In this document: in pieces, positions 1 through 10,242 of the stretch | How positions within the stretch are numbered: position 1 is the first letter of the stretch | How the letters are laid out: each line of letters begins with the position of its first letter | Source of the DNA: Leishmania mexicana MHOM/GT/2001/U1103 | Taxonomy: Eukaryota; Euglenozoa; Kinetoplastea; Trypanosomatida; Trypanosomatidae | Direction of reading: 5' to 3' | Assembly (NCBI RefSeq): GCF_000234665.1 | Contig: NC_018336.1 | Span: 847,069-911,068 of the forward strand | DNA: 64,000 bases | Program-made: the position numbers and the translations under genes | The notes under the pieces: generated by a model | The model's input: only the letters and a program-made list of their open reading frames with translations | Databases searched by the model: none | What the model was told of the DNA's origin: nothing

Positions 1-310
1 CCCCGTTCTCGCACCACGTCTCGCAGTACGTCTATCCGCACATCCGCACCCACGCAGAGAGAGAAGCGGAGGCTCAGCATCGATTTCCTCAGCGGCTTAC
101 TTTTAGGCGCGGCGGCAGGCAACCGGCGACACTGGCACTCCGCTTGTGCTGAACTCCGTCGTGTTTGCCGTCGTAATCAGACAGAAAACGAAACCATCGC
201 TACTCGTGAGGTCGGGACGGGTTCTAGGCGAGCCTCTACTGCTCGCCCCCTTCTCTAGCTGTCCCAGCACCCACTCCATAGCGCATCTGCGGTGCAAGCC
301 CACGCTGCCA
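1..310. other. Non-coding stretch upstream of the first gene
   Basis: No credible coding region is seen. The sequence is mixed in composition and probably contains the 3' UTR of a gene left of the window plus the intergenic spacer. Short open frames on both strands lack family resemblance and start mostly at non-ATG codons. Confidence 0.5.
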
Positions 311-340
311 CTTTTTTCTTTTCACCTTCTTGCCTCAAAG
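311..340 (+). promoter_or_regulatory. Predicted spliced-leader acceptor for the 369-4778 gene
   Basis: A T/C-rich run ends at AG (339-340). The first ATG downstream is 369, giving a 28-nt 5' UTR. Trypanosomatid genes lack individual promoters; mRNA ends are set by trans-splicing at the first AG after such a tract. Position is a prediction. Confidence 0.5.
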
Positions 341-368
341 GCCCCTCCCCTCCCCTCCCCCTGTCATT

Positions 369-3300
369 ATGGGCGCCTTTGCTTTGTGTGTGGAGAGCGC
401 GGCACGCGACATCCGATCGCTGCTCACGCTGCATCGCGTGCATCCACAGGTGCGCAGCGACATTCAGCGCATTCTTGGCAGTCTTCTTCGAAAGAACTAT
501 GAGAGCGTGGCGGTGCCCTTACCGATGGACCTGATCGATCCCCCGGAGCAGGTGTGCCGAGAGCTCGTAAACGGCATCGTGGAGAACGCCTTTAAGACAG
601 AGCTGCCGGCGTCCGACTTTCACGCCTTGGAGCGCCGTTGTATCGCGCTCCAACAGGACAATGCCGAGTTGAAGGCCGCTGCCGACAAAGCTGACGAAAG
701 TGTCGTGGAGTTGCGGGACGCGCTGTCGGATCTCAAGAAGGCACACGAATACATGCTTCATAGCTACTTTAGGGAAGTCCTGATGCTGCGCTGCCGCATC
801 GACGATCTTCAGCGACAGCTTCGCACTCGCCGACTGCACTCCACGACTCTCGCGCCGCTTGTCGGTAGCAGCGTTGCAGCGTTTATCCCCACAATAGAGT
901 CTCAGCTGCAGCACTTCCTTGTCAACACAGGCGTAGCCACGGGGCAGAGCGAGCCGGCGACTCAGTTGTTGCCGTCACCAACTAGGACACCGCTGCCGCC
1001 GAGTGGGTCATCGGACGAGGATTCGGAAGCGGATGATGACTCCGTGCATCGGCGACTCTCAAATCACATTACCCCCCACGGGGAAGGGCGTGACGCTGAC
1101 GCGCAAGCGCAGACAAGACCGCCCGTGCTGAGGGCGGCTACAGCCGGCGCTGCGCCGGCAGCACTAGCCGATGCAAAGGGGTGGTCCACGGCGGTTCATC
1201 CGAAGCACAAAGGCTACAGTATCCGCATCAACGTCCCGATAGGCACTGCTACTCGCGGGCGGACGCTGGGGTCACCGCGCAGTGCGACGGTTCAGAAGAC
1301 GACAACGTTTGAGGTATGGAGCACGGAGCCAGATAGCGTTGACGCGATCTTTGATTACGAAGAGTACCTCCGCATCCTCAACGGCGCGGATGCCGCCTGG
1401 GCGCAGCGCTTCACGGATGTGATGGATGGCTCGGAGCGTGGTAGCTCGCGGTATCGTCGGCACTCGCTGAATGTGCGCACTCGCGCCAAATCAAAGGTGA
1501 GCTTTCTCTCCGGCAGCCTAACTTCAAACCCCGACGACCCCTCGTCTTCTGCGGCGCTTTTGAACGAGAAGGCGAACGCAAACGGGTTCTGCTGGTTGCT
1601 ACACCTCGCCCTGGAGCCGATCAAGCACAAGTTTCACATGGAGCTGGACGAGCTGCGGCAGGCGGTTCAAGCCATGCAGCAGGAGCACGCAGACCAGGTG
1701 CAGCGGGTTGAGCGTGCACTCTTGGTCGTGCAGAACCGCAACGATGCATTGCTTGACTTCATCAACACGTTTGCGCAGCAGGCTCGGGAAACCTTGTTGG
1801 TGGTGGCTCGTGACGTGCAGGCGCAGAGCATGGTGGAGCTCCTGTCCAGTGGCGCGCTCCCGGTTGCAGCGGCTGAGACAGTCGCGTCCTTTTTTACTCC
1901 CACCACGTCAGCGGAGAAGCCACATGGGCGATCGTCTTTGTCCTCAACGGCGGCCTCGCCGCTACCCCACTCAGAGTCGGGTCAGGGGCCATCGGCGCCG
2001 CACTTGGTTCGCAACAAGAAGTGGCGCCTGAGGCCAGGCGTGCTGCTTGTGGCGCAGGAGCAGGCGTCAATGATGGCTGCCATGAATCAGCGGCTGGGAA
2101 AGACCGGCTCGGTGGAGGTGACGCGCAGCATGCCGCATGCTCCTACGAATGCTGCTGAGGAGGTGAACTACTACCGCGCCGACCTCGGCCTTCCCTACTG
2201 GTCCTCGCACCCGGTCACCTTGCACGCACAAAAAATCTTCGGCGAGCTGCAAGAGATCGCTGCATCCATTCGCGCAACGCGGGCGATGCATTTCTTCGCA
2301 TCTGAGGAGACCACTGCCGGTGACAGGCGTCGGGTGCAGTGGAAGGTCCGAGGTATCACAGACTCGAGCCGACACGATGGCGGCGACCACCGCGGATGCC
2401 ACTTCCCGCCACCGCTGTTAAAGGACCGCGACAGCTCTTCCTTCTACTATTTCCGCGACTGCGACGCGGACGGAGACAGCGCTACGAGGCACTTGGCAGC
2501 CCATCACCGGCTGCGGGAAGAGTGGCTGACGGCGTCCGTCAGTGGGGCGGACGGGCAAACAGCCGCGGACTTGCTACGTGAGCTGGCAGGTCTGCGCATG
2601 CGCCGCGCATGTGACCGGAAGCGACTAAAGGTGGTGCAGGCATCACTGCCGCAGCATTTCACGAGAGACGCCGCTGCTTCTGTCATCGCGGAGGAGGCCG
2701 CTGGGAGAAATCGAACGAAGAAAGGCGCCGCCACCGGCGCCACCGACCCGGAGCCGGAGTCGCTGCACCCGCACTTCTTGTCTCCACAAGGGCTGCTGAG
2801 GGCTTCTGCGCTGCAGCGGCTCAGCGGGCGAACGCAGCAGCGGCTGATTCAGACGTCGCAGCGCATTGCCGAGCTTCTGCGACTGCTGGACTTGCACTTT
2901 GGCCATTGCCAGCTGAAGGACTCCGAGGACTCGCTCTCGCGGGTGACGGCGCGGAGGCTAACGGCTGAGGGGCCGCAGAGACTGCTCCGCGCCAATGGCG
3001 CATTGAACTTGGCGGGTCATCTGTGGAGCTCACCCTACTTAAATGACACTGTCCTGGATGCGAACGATCAGCAACAGCAGAGGGGCACCTGCGCCGGCTA
3101 CTCTCGTGGGGAGTTGATGTATTTTCCGATAGGGCTGGCGGGGACGCGAGACGCAGATGGCAACAGTATCGGTGGGGCTGGAGCGTATTTCATGCTTGAC
3201 GGGTCTACCATCTCCGCCGCGCCGTTTGCCCCATTGTGGACGGCGGCAAACAAGGGCAGCAACGAGGAATCGGAGCGGCCTGCGATGACCAATCGCATCA

Positions 3301-4778
3301 CTCCGGCTGTGGCGGTTATGGATTATTGCCGGGGCGTGCAGATGGGTCGCCCGCTTGGTGGGCGCGCCGGACCTGTGTATCTCTTCCAGGACCATGAAAG
3401 CGGTGACTACTACGTTGGTGATCAGGCTGGCCGCAACGTACTGAAGGCCGACGACAGCACCACTGGCGTTGCGGCTGTCACGCGAGCAGAGGCGGACACG
3501 CAACGGTCGGTGCTGCCCATGACGCGCATTTTGTTCCCAGCGCCGATGCAGTCTACCGCGGCCGACGCTTCTTCCGTCGCGTTGTCTGTGGCGGCATCTG
3601 GGGCAGCGAGCACGGCACTTCACCCCATCTATCTTGTGCCCATGGCGATTCCTCTCTCGGACGAAGAGGCAGTGATAGAGGCGGGCTGGCAGGCATGCCA
3701 CCGACACGGTCACACACGTCGCGATCCCATCTACTACACGACGATGGCACCCCTTCCGCTCTCGAAATCGTATCATCATGTCGTGCCGCAGCCAGGAAAC
3801 GCCGACGCCGTCGCTCTTGCGGAGGCGGCGGCTGACGCGGCCGCCGTTTTGGACAATGGTGGCAGCAATGCACGTGTGAACCCTTACCTTCGCAGCCCAC
3901 CTTGCGTGTTCCAGCCGGCGGACGAGGCCGCTGCAATGATGCGCGTGCGCTCCGTGCAGCTCCAGCAGCGCCAAGGCGCTAATAAATCTTTTCCTGATAC
4001 TGCGGCGGTGGACAGCACCGCCGCTTGCGCACGTTCCGGCCTCCTATCACCAGACGTCACAGCGAACTTGGCCGTGACCCCAACATCCACGTTGCCGTCC
4101 TCGGTGGGCCCTCTCTCTGGCTATGCCCTCTCTTCCCCCGAAGCGCATCTCCTTGGTGTGTTGCCGTTGCTTGCCGCTGACTGGCAAGGGAGCGGAGGCC
4201 CAGTGACAGCCGCGCCGCTTCCTGGCAGCTCCAGCAGCCACCCTGCGGCACCATTAGCGCTGCCTCCCTCCACAGAGCCTGACACCACGCTGGCTAAAAC
4301 GGGGCACGACGGCGTGCCACCCCTCACCAAGCCCCTGCCTCACACCTCTGCTCCTGCAGCGGCGGCGGTGCCAGTATCTTCCGCCACGAGCTCCTCCCCT
4401 CCCCTTGCTGCAGCACTGGTGATGGCGAAGGAGCGGCGTAACGCGAGGCTTGTCGAGGAGGCACAACGCGCCGCACAGGCAAAGACGCTTCGGCAGGAGT
4501 CGCTGAGAAACCGAATTCTGACGCGCACGGTACCGAACAAGGAGCGTGACGTTCTGCCCGTTCCGCCGCATCGTCTCGCCCCTCTCGGTAGCAAGCACCC
4601 AGGTGACGAGGCCTCGTCCATGTTACCCCTCCCTGCTGACTCTGCAAGGCTGCAGCGTCAGATGCGTCCGGAAAAGTACTCGCTAACGCCGCCGCCCCCG
4701 TCGCTGCGGTGGCGGGAGGTGAACGGTGGTGGACTGAATGCCTGGAATCTCAGCAGCGACAACGGCGACGCGGCGTAG
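369..4778 (+). CDS. Large coiled-coil protein of unknown function
   Basis: A 1469-residue protein I do not recognise. The open frame runs further upstream, but only through a TTG codon and proline-rich translated pyrimidine tract, so the ATG at 369, just after a good splice acceptor, is chosen. Residues about 83-155 form a heptad-like helical segment rich in Leu/Arg/Glu, and a second lies at about 421-490. Between and after these are long Ser/Ala/Pro-rich, poorly structured stretches. The C-terminus carries a basic, Arg/Ala-rich helix (around residues 1355-1390) and ends in a Pro-rich tail. No enzymatic motif, transmembrane segment or signal peptide is evident. Coding composition fits the other genes here. 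A structural role in cytoskeleton or flagellum would be typical for such proteins, but that is inference only. Confidence 0.85.
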   Translation: MGAFALCVESAARDIRSLLTLHRVHPQVRSDIQRILGSLLRKNYESVAVPLPMDLIDPPEQVCRELVNGIVENAFKTELPASDFHALERRCIALQQDNAELKAAADKADESVVELRDALSDLKKAHEYMLHSYFREVLMLRCRIDDLQRQLRTRRLHSTTLAPLVGSSVAAFIPTIESQLQHFLVNTGVATGQSEPATQLLPSPTRTPLPPSGSSDEDSEADDDSVHRRLSNHITPHGEGRDADAQAQTRPPVLRAATAGAAPAALADAKGWSTAVHPKHKGYSIRINVPIGTATRGRTLGSPRSATVQKTTTFEVWSTEPDSVDAIFDYEEYLRILNGADAAWAQRFTDVMDGSERGSSRYRRHSLNVRTRAKSKVSFLSGSLTSNPDDPSSSAALLNEKANANGFCWLLHLALEPIKHKFHMELDELRQAVQAMQQEHADQVQRVERALLVVQNRNDALLDFINTFAQQARETLLVVARDVQAQSMVELLSSGALPVAAAETVASFFTPTTSAEKPHGRSSLSSTAASPLPHSESGQGPSAPHLVRNKKWRLRPGVLLVAQEQASMMAAMNQRLGKTGSVEVTRSMPHAPTNAAEEVNYYRADLGLPYWSSHPVTLHAQKIFGELQEIAASIRATRAMHFFASEETTAGDRRRVQWKVRGITDSSRHDGGDHRGCHFPPPLLKDRDSSSFYYFRDCDADGDSATRHLAAHHRLREEWLTASVSGADGQTAADLLRELAGLRMRRACDRKRLKVVQASLPQHFTRDAAASVIAEEAAGRNRTKKGAATGATDPEPESLHPHFLSPQGLLRASALQRLSGRTQQRLIQTSQRIAELLRLLDLHFGHCQLKDSEDSLSRVTARRLTAEGPQRLLRANGALNLAGHLWSSPYLNDTVLDANDQQQQRGTCAGYSRGELMYFPIGLAGTRDADGNSIGGAGAYFMLDGSTISAAPFAPLWTAANKGSNEESERPAMTNRITPAVAVMDYCRGVQMGRPLGGRAGPVYLFQDHESGDYYVGDQAGRNVLKADDSTTGVAAVTRAEADTQRSVLPMTRILFPAPMQSTAADASSVALSVAASGAASTALHPIYLVPMAIPLSDEEAVIEAGWQACHRHGHTRRDPIYYTTMAPLPLSKSYHHVVPQPGNADAVALAEAAADAAAVLDNGGSNARVNPYLRSPPCVFQPADEAAAMMRVRSVQLQQRQGANKSFPDTAAVDSTAACARSGLLSPDVTANLAVTPTSTLPSSVGPLSGYALSSPEAHLLGVLPLLAADWQGSGGPVTAAPLPGSSSSHPAAPLALPPSTEPDTTLAKTGHDGVPPLTKPLPHTSAPAAAAVPVSSATSSSPPLAAALVMAKERRNARLVEEAQRAAQAKTLRQESLRNRILTRTVPNKERDVLPVPPHRLAPLGSKHPGDEASSMLPLPADSARLQRQMRPEKYSLTPPPPSLRWREVNGGGLNAWNLSSDNGDAA

Positions 4779-7700
4779 GCCACGCCTTCCGGGCTTCTCC
4801 ACGTGCGCTGCTTCATGTGAGCGAGGGTAGTGAGCAGCTTTTTCCGTTGATGGGCTTGCCTGTGCCAGCACATCCGCCTTCTCTCTTTTTTCTCTGTGCT
4901 TAGCTGATGTTTCATCTTTCTCTCTGTGTATGTGTGTGTCTCGGCTTCGCATTGTTCGGTGTTCGCGATGATGTACAGAGTTGCCTCGACGGTGGTGGTG
5001 GTGGTGGGGGGGGGACGGCGCAGGAGGCGCTTGCGCACGTCCTTACCTTTTGTGCCTCCGCCGCTCTTTCACGGTTGTAACGGACGACACACAGCACCGA
5101 AGAGGAACGGAAAATCCGCCGGATGTTTTATGCTTCCCTTTCTTGTAGCGTTCATTGGAAAGACGCGGTGCATCACTCCGCCCCGCCCCGCCCATACCCC
5201 CTTCTCCTCCTCCCTCTATTACCTCTGGTCCCCATCTCTGTTCTCTGCCCATGCCTCTGCGCGCTGGGTGCGTGTGCGCGTTATACGTGTGTTTTATCTT
5301 CTTCGTTTTCTTCCTTTCCCTTCTACTTGGTGCGCGTCATGGTGCGTGGTGCTGCCCCGCACTCCTCCGCCTCGGATAACCGCGCCTGCGCGGGGAACGC
5401 AGCGGGGACGATGAGCCCGGAAAGAACGGAGGAGGCCAACCCAGCGGAGGGATGGACCGCGTCGCGCACGTGTGGAGGGCATCGACGACGGAAAACAAGA
5501 AAAAAAGAAAACGGATGGGAAAGAAAAATGCGCGCCATCGCCAAACGGAACGGCAGGGGTAAGAGGACAGCACCCGCGCTTTGTCGCCAAGGTATTATGA
5601 AGGTGTGCCTCCCTGACGCACGTTTCTGTGTCTCTGCTCGTGCGAACGGCCTTGCTCTCGCTCTCGCACTCTCTCCCTCATCGAGCGCGACTCATGTACT
5701 TGCTTCGCGCGTACTTTTCAGTCGGACACACGCCGGTGCGGGAGAGAGCGAGCCGAGCGAGCGCATCTCTGCCTGGCACAGGAGTAAATCGCTTCAGGAA
5801 AACGGGAGGACCGATTCGGTTAGGCTTGAGCTCAGTTCCTGCGGCACTGACAGGGCAAGGCGCGCCTCTTCGCTCTTGCGCACTTTCTAACGTTTCCACC
5901 TTGCTCTGCCCGTCCGCACATCTCTTGCGCCAAAGACACGCACACACGCCCACTGAAAGGTCGTACAACGTGGAGTGGTCAACTCACACCGCTGATGTGC
6001 ACGATGCTGGACACAGTCTGCTCCAACGGGCCCATTCAAGACTGGTTGCGCGAATCCGCAAAGAGAAGGAAGCCGGCGGTTACCGCTTTCGTTTCCGTGG
6101 CGAAGGCTGCACCCACACTTGCCCGCAGCCCTGTACCAGGGTCTCTCCGCCAAACGGTCATGGAAGGCAGCATCAATCTCCACAGGAACGAGTGTTCCTC
6201 TTTGCCAAAGTCCACAACAGCCCCGTCGATCCAGAGCCCACAGCAAAATTTGTGACGAATCTCCATGCAGGCCCTATCTGCCACACACACACACACACAT
6301 GCGTAAACACATCTTATCCGCGTCTTCTGCAAGCTTGGCCAGCCGCTCTGCTACCTCGAATTACTGAATATGGTGATCAAAAGGCAGGTGGGTGGGGAGG
6401 TGTCATCGGACCACGCGGAAGGCGCCACCCCATCCCTTGCGAGGCTCTGAACGACACCATTGCAGGGCTCACGTCTTCGCTTCTCCGCGAAAGTGTACCG
6501 AATCATGTGGAAGACAGCGTCTAGGTGGGGCGATGCCACCAGCACGACGATGGCAGAGTCGTTTTTCTTTGTCGTGCCCGACGAGACAGTGATTGGCTTT
6601 GGCGAGCCAAGACGAGCCGCGGTGCACCGTACCCTACGGAGTTGTGGGTGGTGGTGGTGGGCCAGCGCATATGACAGATCCCCAGTGGACCTGTGACGGG
6701 AGCGGAGGGCCGTTCGTACCCGACCGACGCCGCTCTTGCTCCTCACAGCACAGGGAGGGCCCACCTTGCGTTGAAGGCTCGCGGCTTTTGCTTGCGCGGC
6801 ATCAATGGTGGAGTGGTGGGCACACGATGTTGGCCGGTATATCAGATAATGAGATTTACAAGCTCAACGCTGTCACGCGACACCCCCCCTCTACACTCTC
6901 TCTGCGCTGCAGGTGATTCAGGGCACAGGCGTGCGATATGCTCGCCATAAGGTGCTGCTGTCGAGGAGACTCACGCCTTATTCGTGCACAGCGCTTCTTC
7001 AGTGGACGGCTCGTGGCCGGGTAACCACTGGCTCGACGAAAGAGTAGGGGGTTCTCTCCTCTCCAAAGGGCGGGCGGGATGGGGGAGGGGAGCATCCGCA
7101 CTGCCGCTTAGCGCTTGTGCACGCGTGCGGGTGAATGCCCAGCTTCTCTGCGCTTCTGTAGGGTGCCCACGCTCCGTTGAGGTGCGATGCGACACTGCAT
7201 GCGAGCGGAGGTGTAGCAAGGTATGAATCGCCTGTGGACTCTGTTGGCTGAGGTTAGGGCGACACCCAGCCCCTGACCCACGCCTCTTGCGCAGCGGTGG
7301 GCAGCACAGTCGGCAGCCGTGGGAGTGGCGGCCAAGATTGAGGCTACAGAAATGGCGGAACCATTGCGCTCGGCTTTCAGAGTGCTGAGGCAGAAGCCTG
7401 TTGGCGGGGCGACTGCGGCTTCTCCTGTGGCCCCGCAGCCTCGACACTGCGCTGCAGAACGCAGGATAGTTGCCCCGCATGTGGCCCCCAGCGACTCCAT
7501 GGCAGAGCGTGCCGACGGATTTTCGGGAGAGAGGGAGACGCGTAGTTCGACATGCTTGCTCTTCCAGGTACAACCGCCGCGCAACACCTCCACGCTCGAT
7601 TTCGATTCCGGGACGAGACCAGCTCGTGCTACGAGATGCGGGTGCTACGAATGGGGCTGCGCGTCAACCCCGAGATCATGCAGACACACGTACACACACT

Positions 7701-8290
7701 CGTGGTCACCCTTGGAGGCGGTCCCCGCCTACGCGTGGGTGTAGAGGCGGCCTCTTCACAGACAACCGTAGTCGCACAACTCGGCAACCTGCACATCGCG
7801 GGGAGGGGGAGAGACAGCGGTGCGACTGTCGGCCACGCTGACGACAGAGGAGACGGGTGTGCTGGCAAGCGTACTTCTTTGTGGGCATGCACTCTGGCCG
7901 CCGCACATGTCCTGTGACTTCGAGTCCAAAAGGCCCTCAGGGGGCACCCTCGAGCGACGAATTCGACGAGGCCCCACCGAGTCTCTGGGGCCCAGCAAGA
8001 GGCGTTCTTCGGGAAAGCTGTGGCTCGCTGCGCACGCTCTGGCGATTCCAGCTGATCGGGTGTCGGTGGCTTTTGAGAGCGGTCCGGGGGAGGCCGGGGG
8101 GTCACGGCAACGCTTGAACCGAGGTCCCATCACACTCGAGCATAACGTACAGCTGCAGTCCATCGGGGCTGCACCAACTGGAGAAAGAAAGTCGTTTTTT
8201 GTTTTCTGTGCGCGATCGCCAGCTGCCCACGCCCGGTTGCGGTTACGCAGCCGACGAGGCAGACGTTGAACGCTCACACCGATTCGTCCT

Positions 8291-8322
8291 CCGCTGGATG
8301 GATTAATCACCCCATCCAGCGG
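8291..8322. repeat. Perfect 11-bp inverted repeat (hairpin)
   Basis: The arms 8291-8301 (CCGCTGGATGG) and 8312-8322 (CCATCCAGCGG) are exact reverse complements around a 10-nt AT-rich loop. A G-U and a C-G pair could extend the stem slightly. It lies in a long non-coding stretch and would form a stable RNA stem-loop if transcribed. No known family is recognised. Confidence 0.6.
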
Positions 8323-9756
8323 GGTAGAAGCTGGACAGCAGTGGTTGGTGGTGGATGGCAGACGGGACTGGAGCGCGTGCAGCTACCCAAGCGTTTGGTT
8401 CTATGTGAGTCGCCGTCCCTCTCGGATCCTGCGGACACCCTTTCCTGGGCAACACATCCGCGCTTCCCGGGTCGTGTAAGGGATACGAACGTAACTTCGC
8501 CATGAACCATGAGCGGCACCATCGCTCTGAAGGCGATAGCCTCATTCAGAGTGTGAGCTACCGACACGCCCCCCTCCCCCCTCGCAATGCAGCCTAGCAG
8601 ATGCCCCGACTCGGACGTTGTGGCAGACGTACGAGTTGTTTGTTGAACCCATCGTTGCCCATCTTTTTCTTCGCCGGTACGCCACGTGTGATACGGAAGA
8701 ACAGAACTCTCTCTCCCACACACACGCACGCACGCGCACGAAAAGGGCGCTGATATTCTCTATTCCCTGCCACCAGATGTTTCATCGATGCAGACATAAA
8801 CATGTCCATGCGTGCATGTAGATGGGTACGGTATCCAAAACTCCCAGTAAACGTGGGCACAATCCTTTTCCCTTTTTCCTTATTTACGTCCCGTTTGTCG
8901 ATTCTTTTCCTGGCCGAGGTGAACTCTTCTCCGCCTCACCCCGGGTGTGAACCTCCTCTAATGGCCTGAAACTGGCGACACGGCTTGTTGTTTGGCCAAT
9001 AGTCTACTAGCGACGCGAGGGGGCTGGAGGGAAAAAGGGTCGGACCAGGCAAAACCAAGCAAGCTGAAGGAGGAGTGAGGGATAACTTCACACATATATA
9101 TCATGCGTGAATGTGCCGCTTCTTATCTGTGGACAGAAATGGAATTTGTCATGCGCGTGACGCTTCCGGTCTCGCATTCGCCCGCGTCGATTCCTGTTTC
9201 TCGGGACAGAGGTGGCACTTTTCCAGCTTGGCTTCCACGCATGCCATCGCATCGTGCGCTTGTTGCACGCGGTGTAGAAAGTCAATATCATCTCTTATGC
9301 TCCACTCTCCTTCAACACCTCCTCCCCCCTTGGACGCTTTGGCACTTGGCTTCGTGTAGTGGGTGACTTATACAACCCAACGCTACTCCTTCTATCACGC
9401 ATCGGAGAAGCTACGCTGGCGTTCCTGCACATACCTTCCCACCTCTTTCACTTCACGACACCACTGTTGTTTGTGTGCTCACAGTGCGCATTTGGCTGCT
9501 CGATTTGCATGCTGCTCGATAGGGGCAACGCAGCAGGCAGCGGCGTAGAGGGATAGCATGGACACGGCGCAGCTTTCTCTTCTCCTTTTCTCCACCAACC
9601 CACTCACACAATCACACGCATCCGGGCCAGGGCTTGACAGACACCTTCTATCCCTTCTCTTCCCTTCCAGCAACACTAAACTGTTTGCTTTTCCATACCG
9701 CATTGTGCCCCCCTCCTCCTTTTTTTTCGCCCACATCGTGTTGCTTCTCTCTCTGT

Positions 9757-9781
9757 ACACACACACACACACACACACACA
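9757..9781. repeat. CA microsatellite
   Basis: About 25 nt of alternating A and C in a pyrimidine-rich spacer. Such dinucleotide tracts are common in Leishmania intergenic DNA. Confidence 0.9.
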
Positions 9782-10126
9782 TCGCCACACGGGCAAACAG
9801 CGTCACTGTTACCGCGCGCTCTGCTGTTCATATCTCTCTCTCTATATATCAGGGGAATACTTACAGCAAAGCAGGCGCTAAGGGTACCAAACGGCACCGA
9901 GCTCTCATTCTTTCTCATAGAACGTTTCGTTGTCGTTACTGGTGTTTCTCTTGCCTTGTGGTGAAATCGGTCGGCTGCTCAAGTTCTCAGCGCGGGACTC
10001 GCCTTTCTGTTGTTCTCTCTCTCTGTCTGTGCGCCCTTGCTTGCGTGCCTCGTATTCCTTCCTCCATCTGCGAGCGTGTGGGTGTCGTGTCCTGCTGAGG
10101 TTCTCCCCCTGAACGCGCAACTGTCG

Positions 10127-10176
10127 CTTCCTCCACCACCCCCTTTTCCTTTCTCTTTCTATGCCTTTGTGCTGAG
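10127..10176 (+). promoter_or_regulatory. Predicted spliced-leader acceptor for the 10243-14496 gene
   Basis: A long C/T tract is followed by AG at 10175-10176; another AG after a shorter tract lies at 10218-10219. Either gives 10243 as first in-frame ATG of the gene. Prediction from sequence pattern only. Confidence 0.45.
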
Positions 10177-10242
10177 CCAACTTGGCGTGCTCCTCCTCTC
10201 TGCCGCTTGCAAAATACAGCAAACCTAAAAAAAGGCTCACGG

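Larger units (their letters stand above)
4779..10126. other. 5.4 kb spacer without recognisable genes
   Basis: This is unusually long for a trypanosomatid spacer. It begins with the 3' UTR of the preceding gene, contains a G-rich run near 4990-5018, many polypyrimidine tracts, a CA microsatellite at 9757-9781, and a GC-balanced block at about 5900-8550 that is less pyrimidine-biased than the rest. Open frames there (up to 298 codons) start at non-ATG codons or show no domain. The middle block could be a decayed retroposon or gene remnant, but I cannot show homology. A perfect 11-bp hairpin lies at 8291-8322. Confidence 0.6.

Noticed and set aside
3039..3974. 311-codon antisense frame inside the first gene
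   Set aside because: It is fully covered by a well-supported + strand gene, and its Arg/His-rich composition is typical of an antisense shadow.
5628..6524. 298-codon + frame in the 5.5 kb gap
   Set aside because: No family resemblance or clear coding bias, and it runs through a CA repeat. It was not strong enough to list as a gene or pseudogene.
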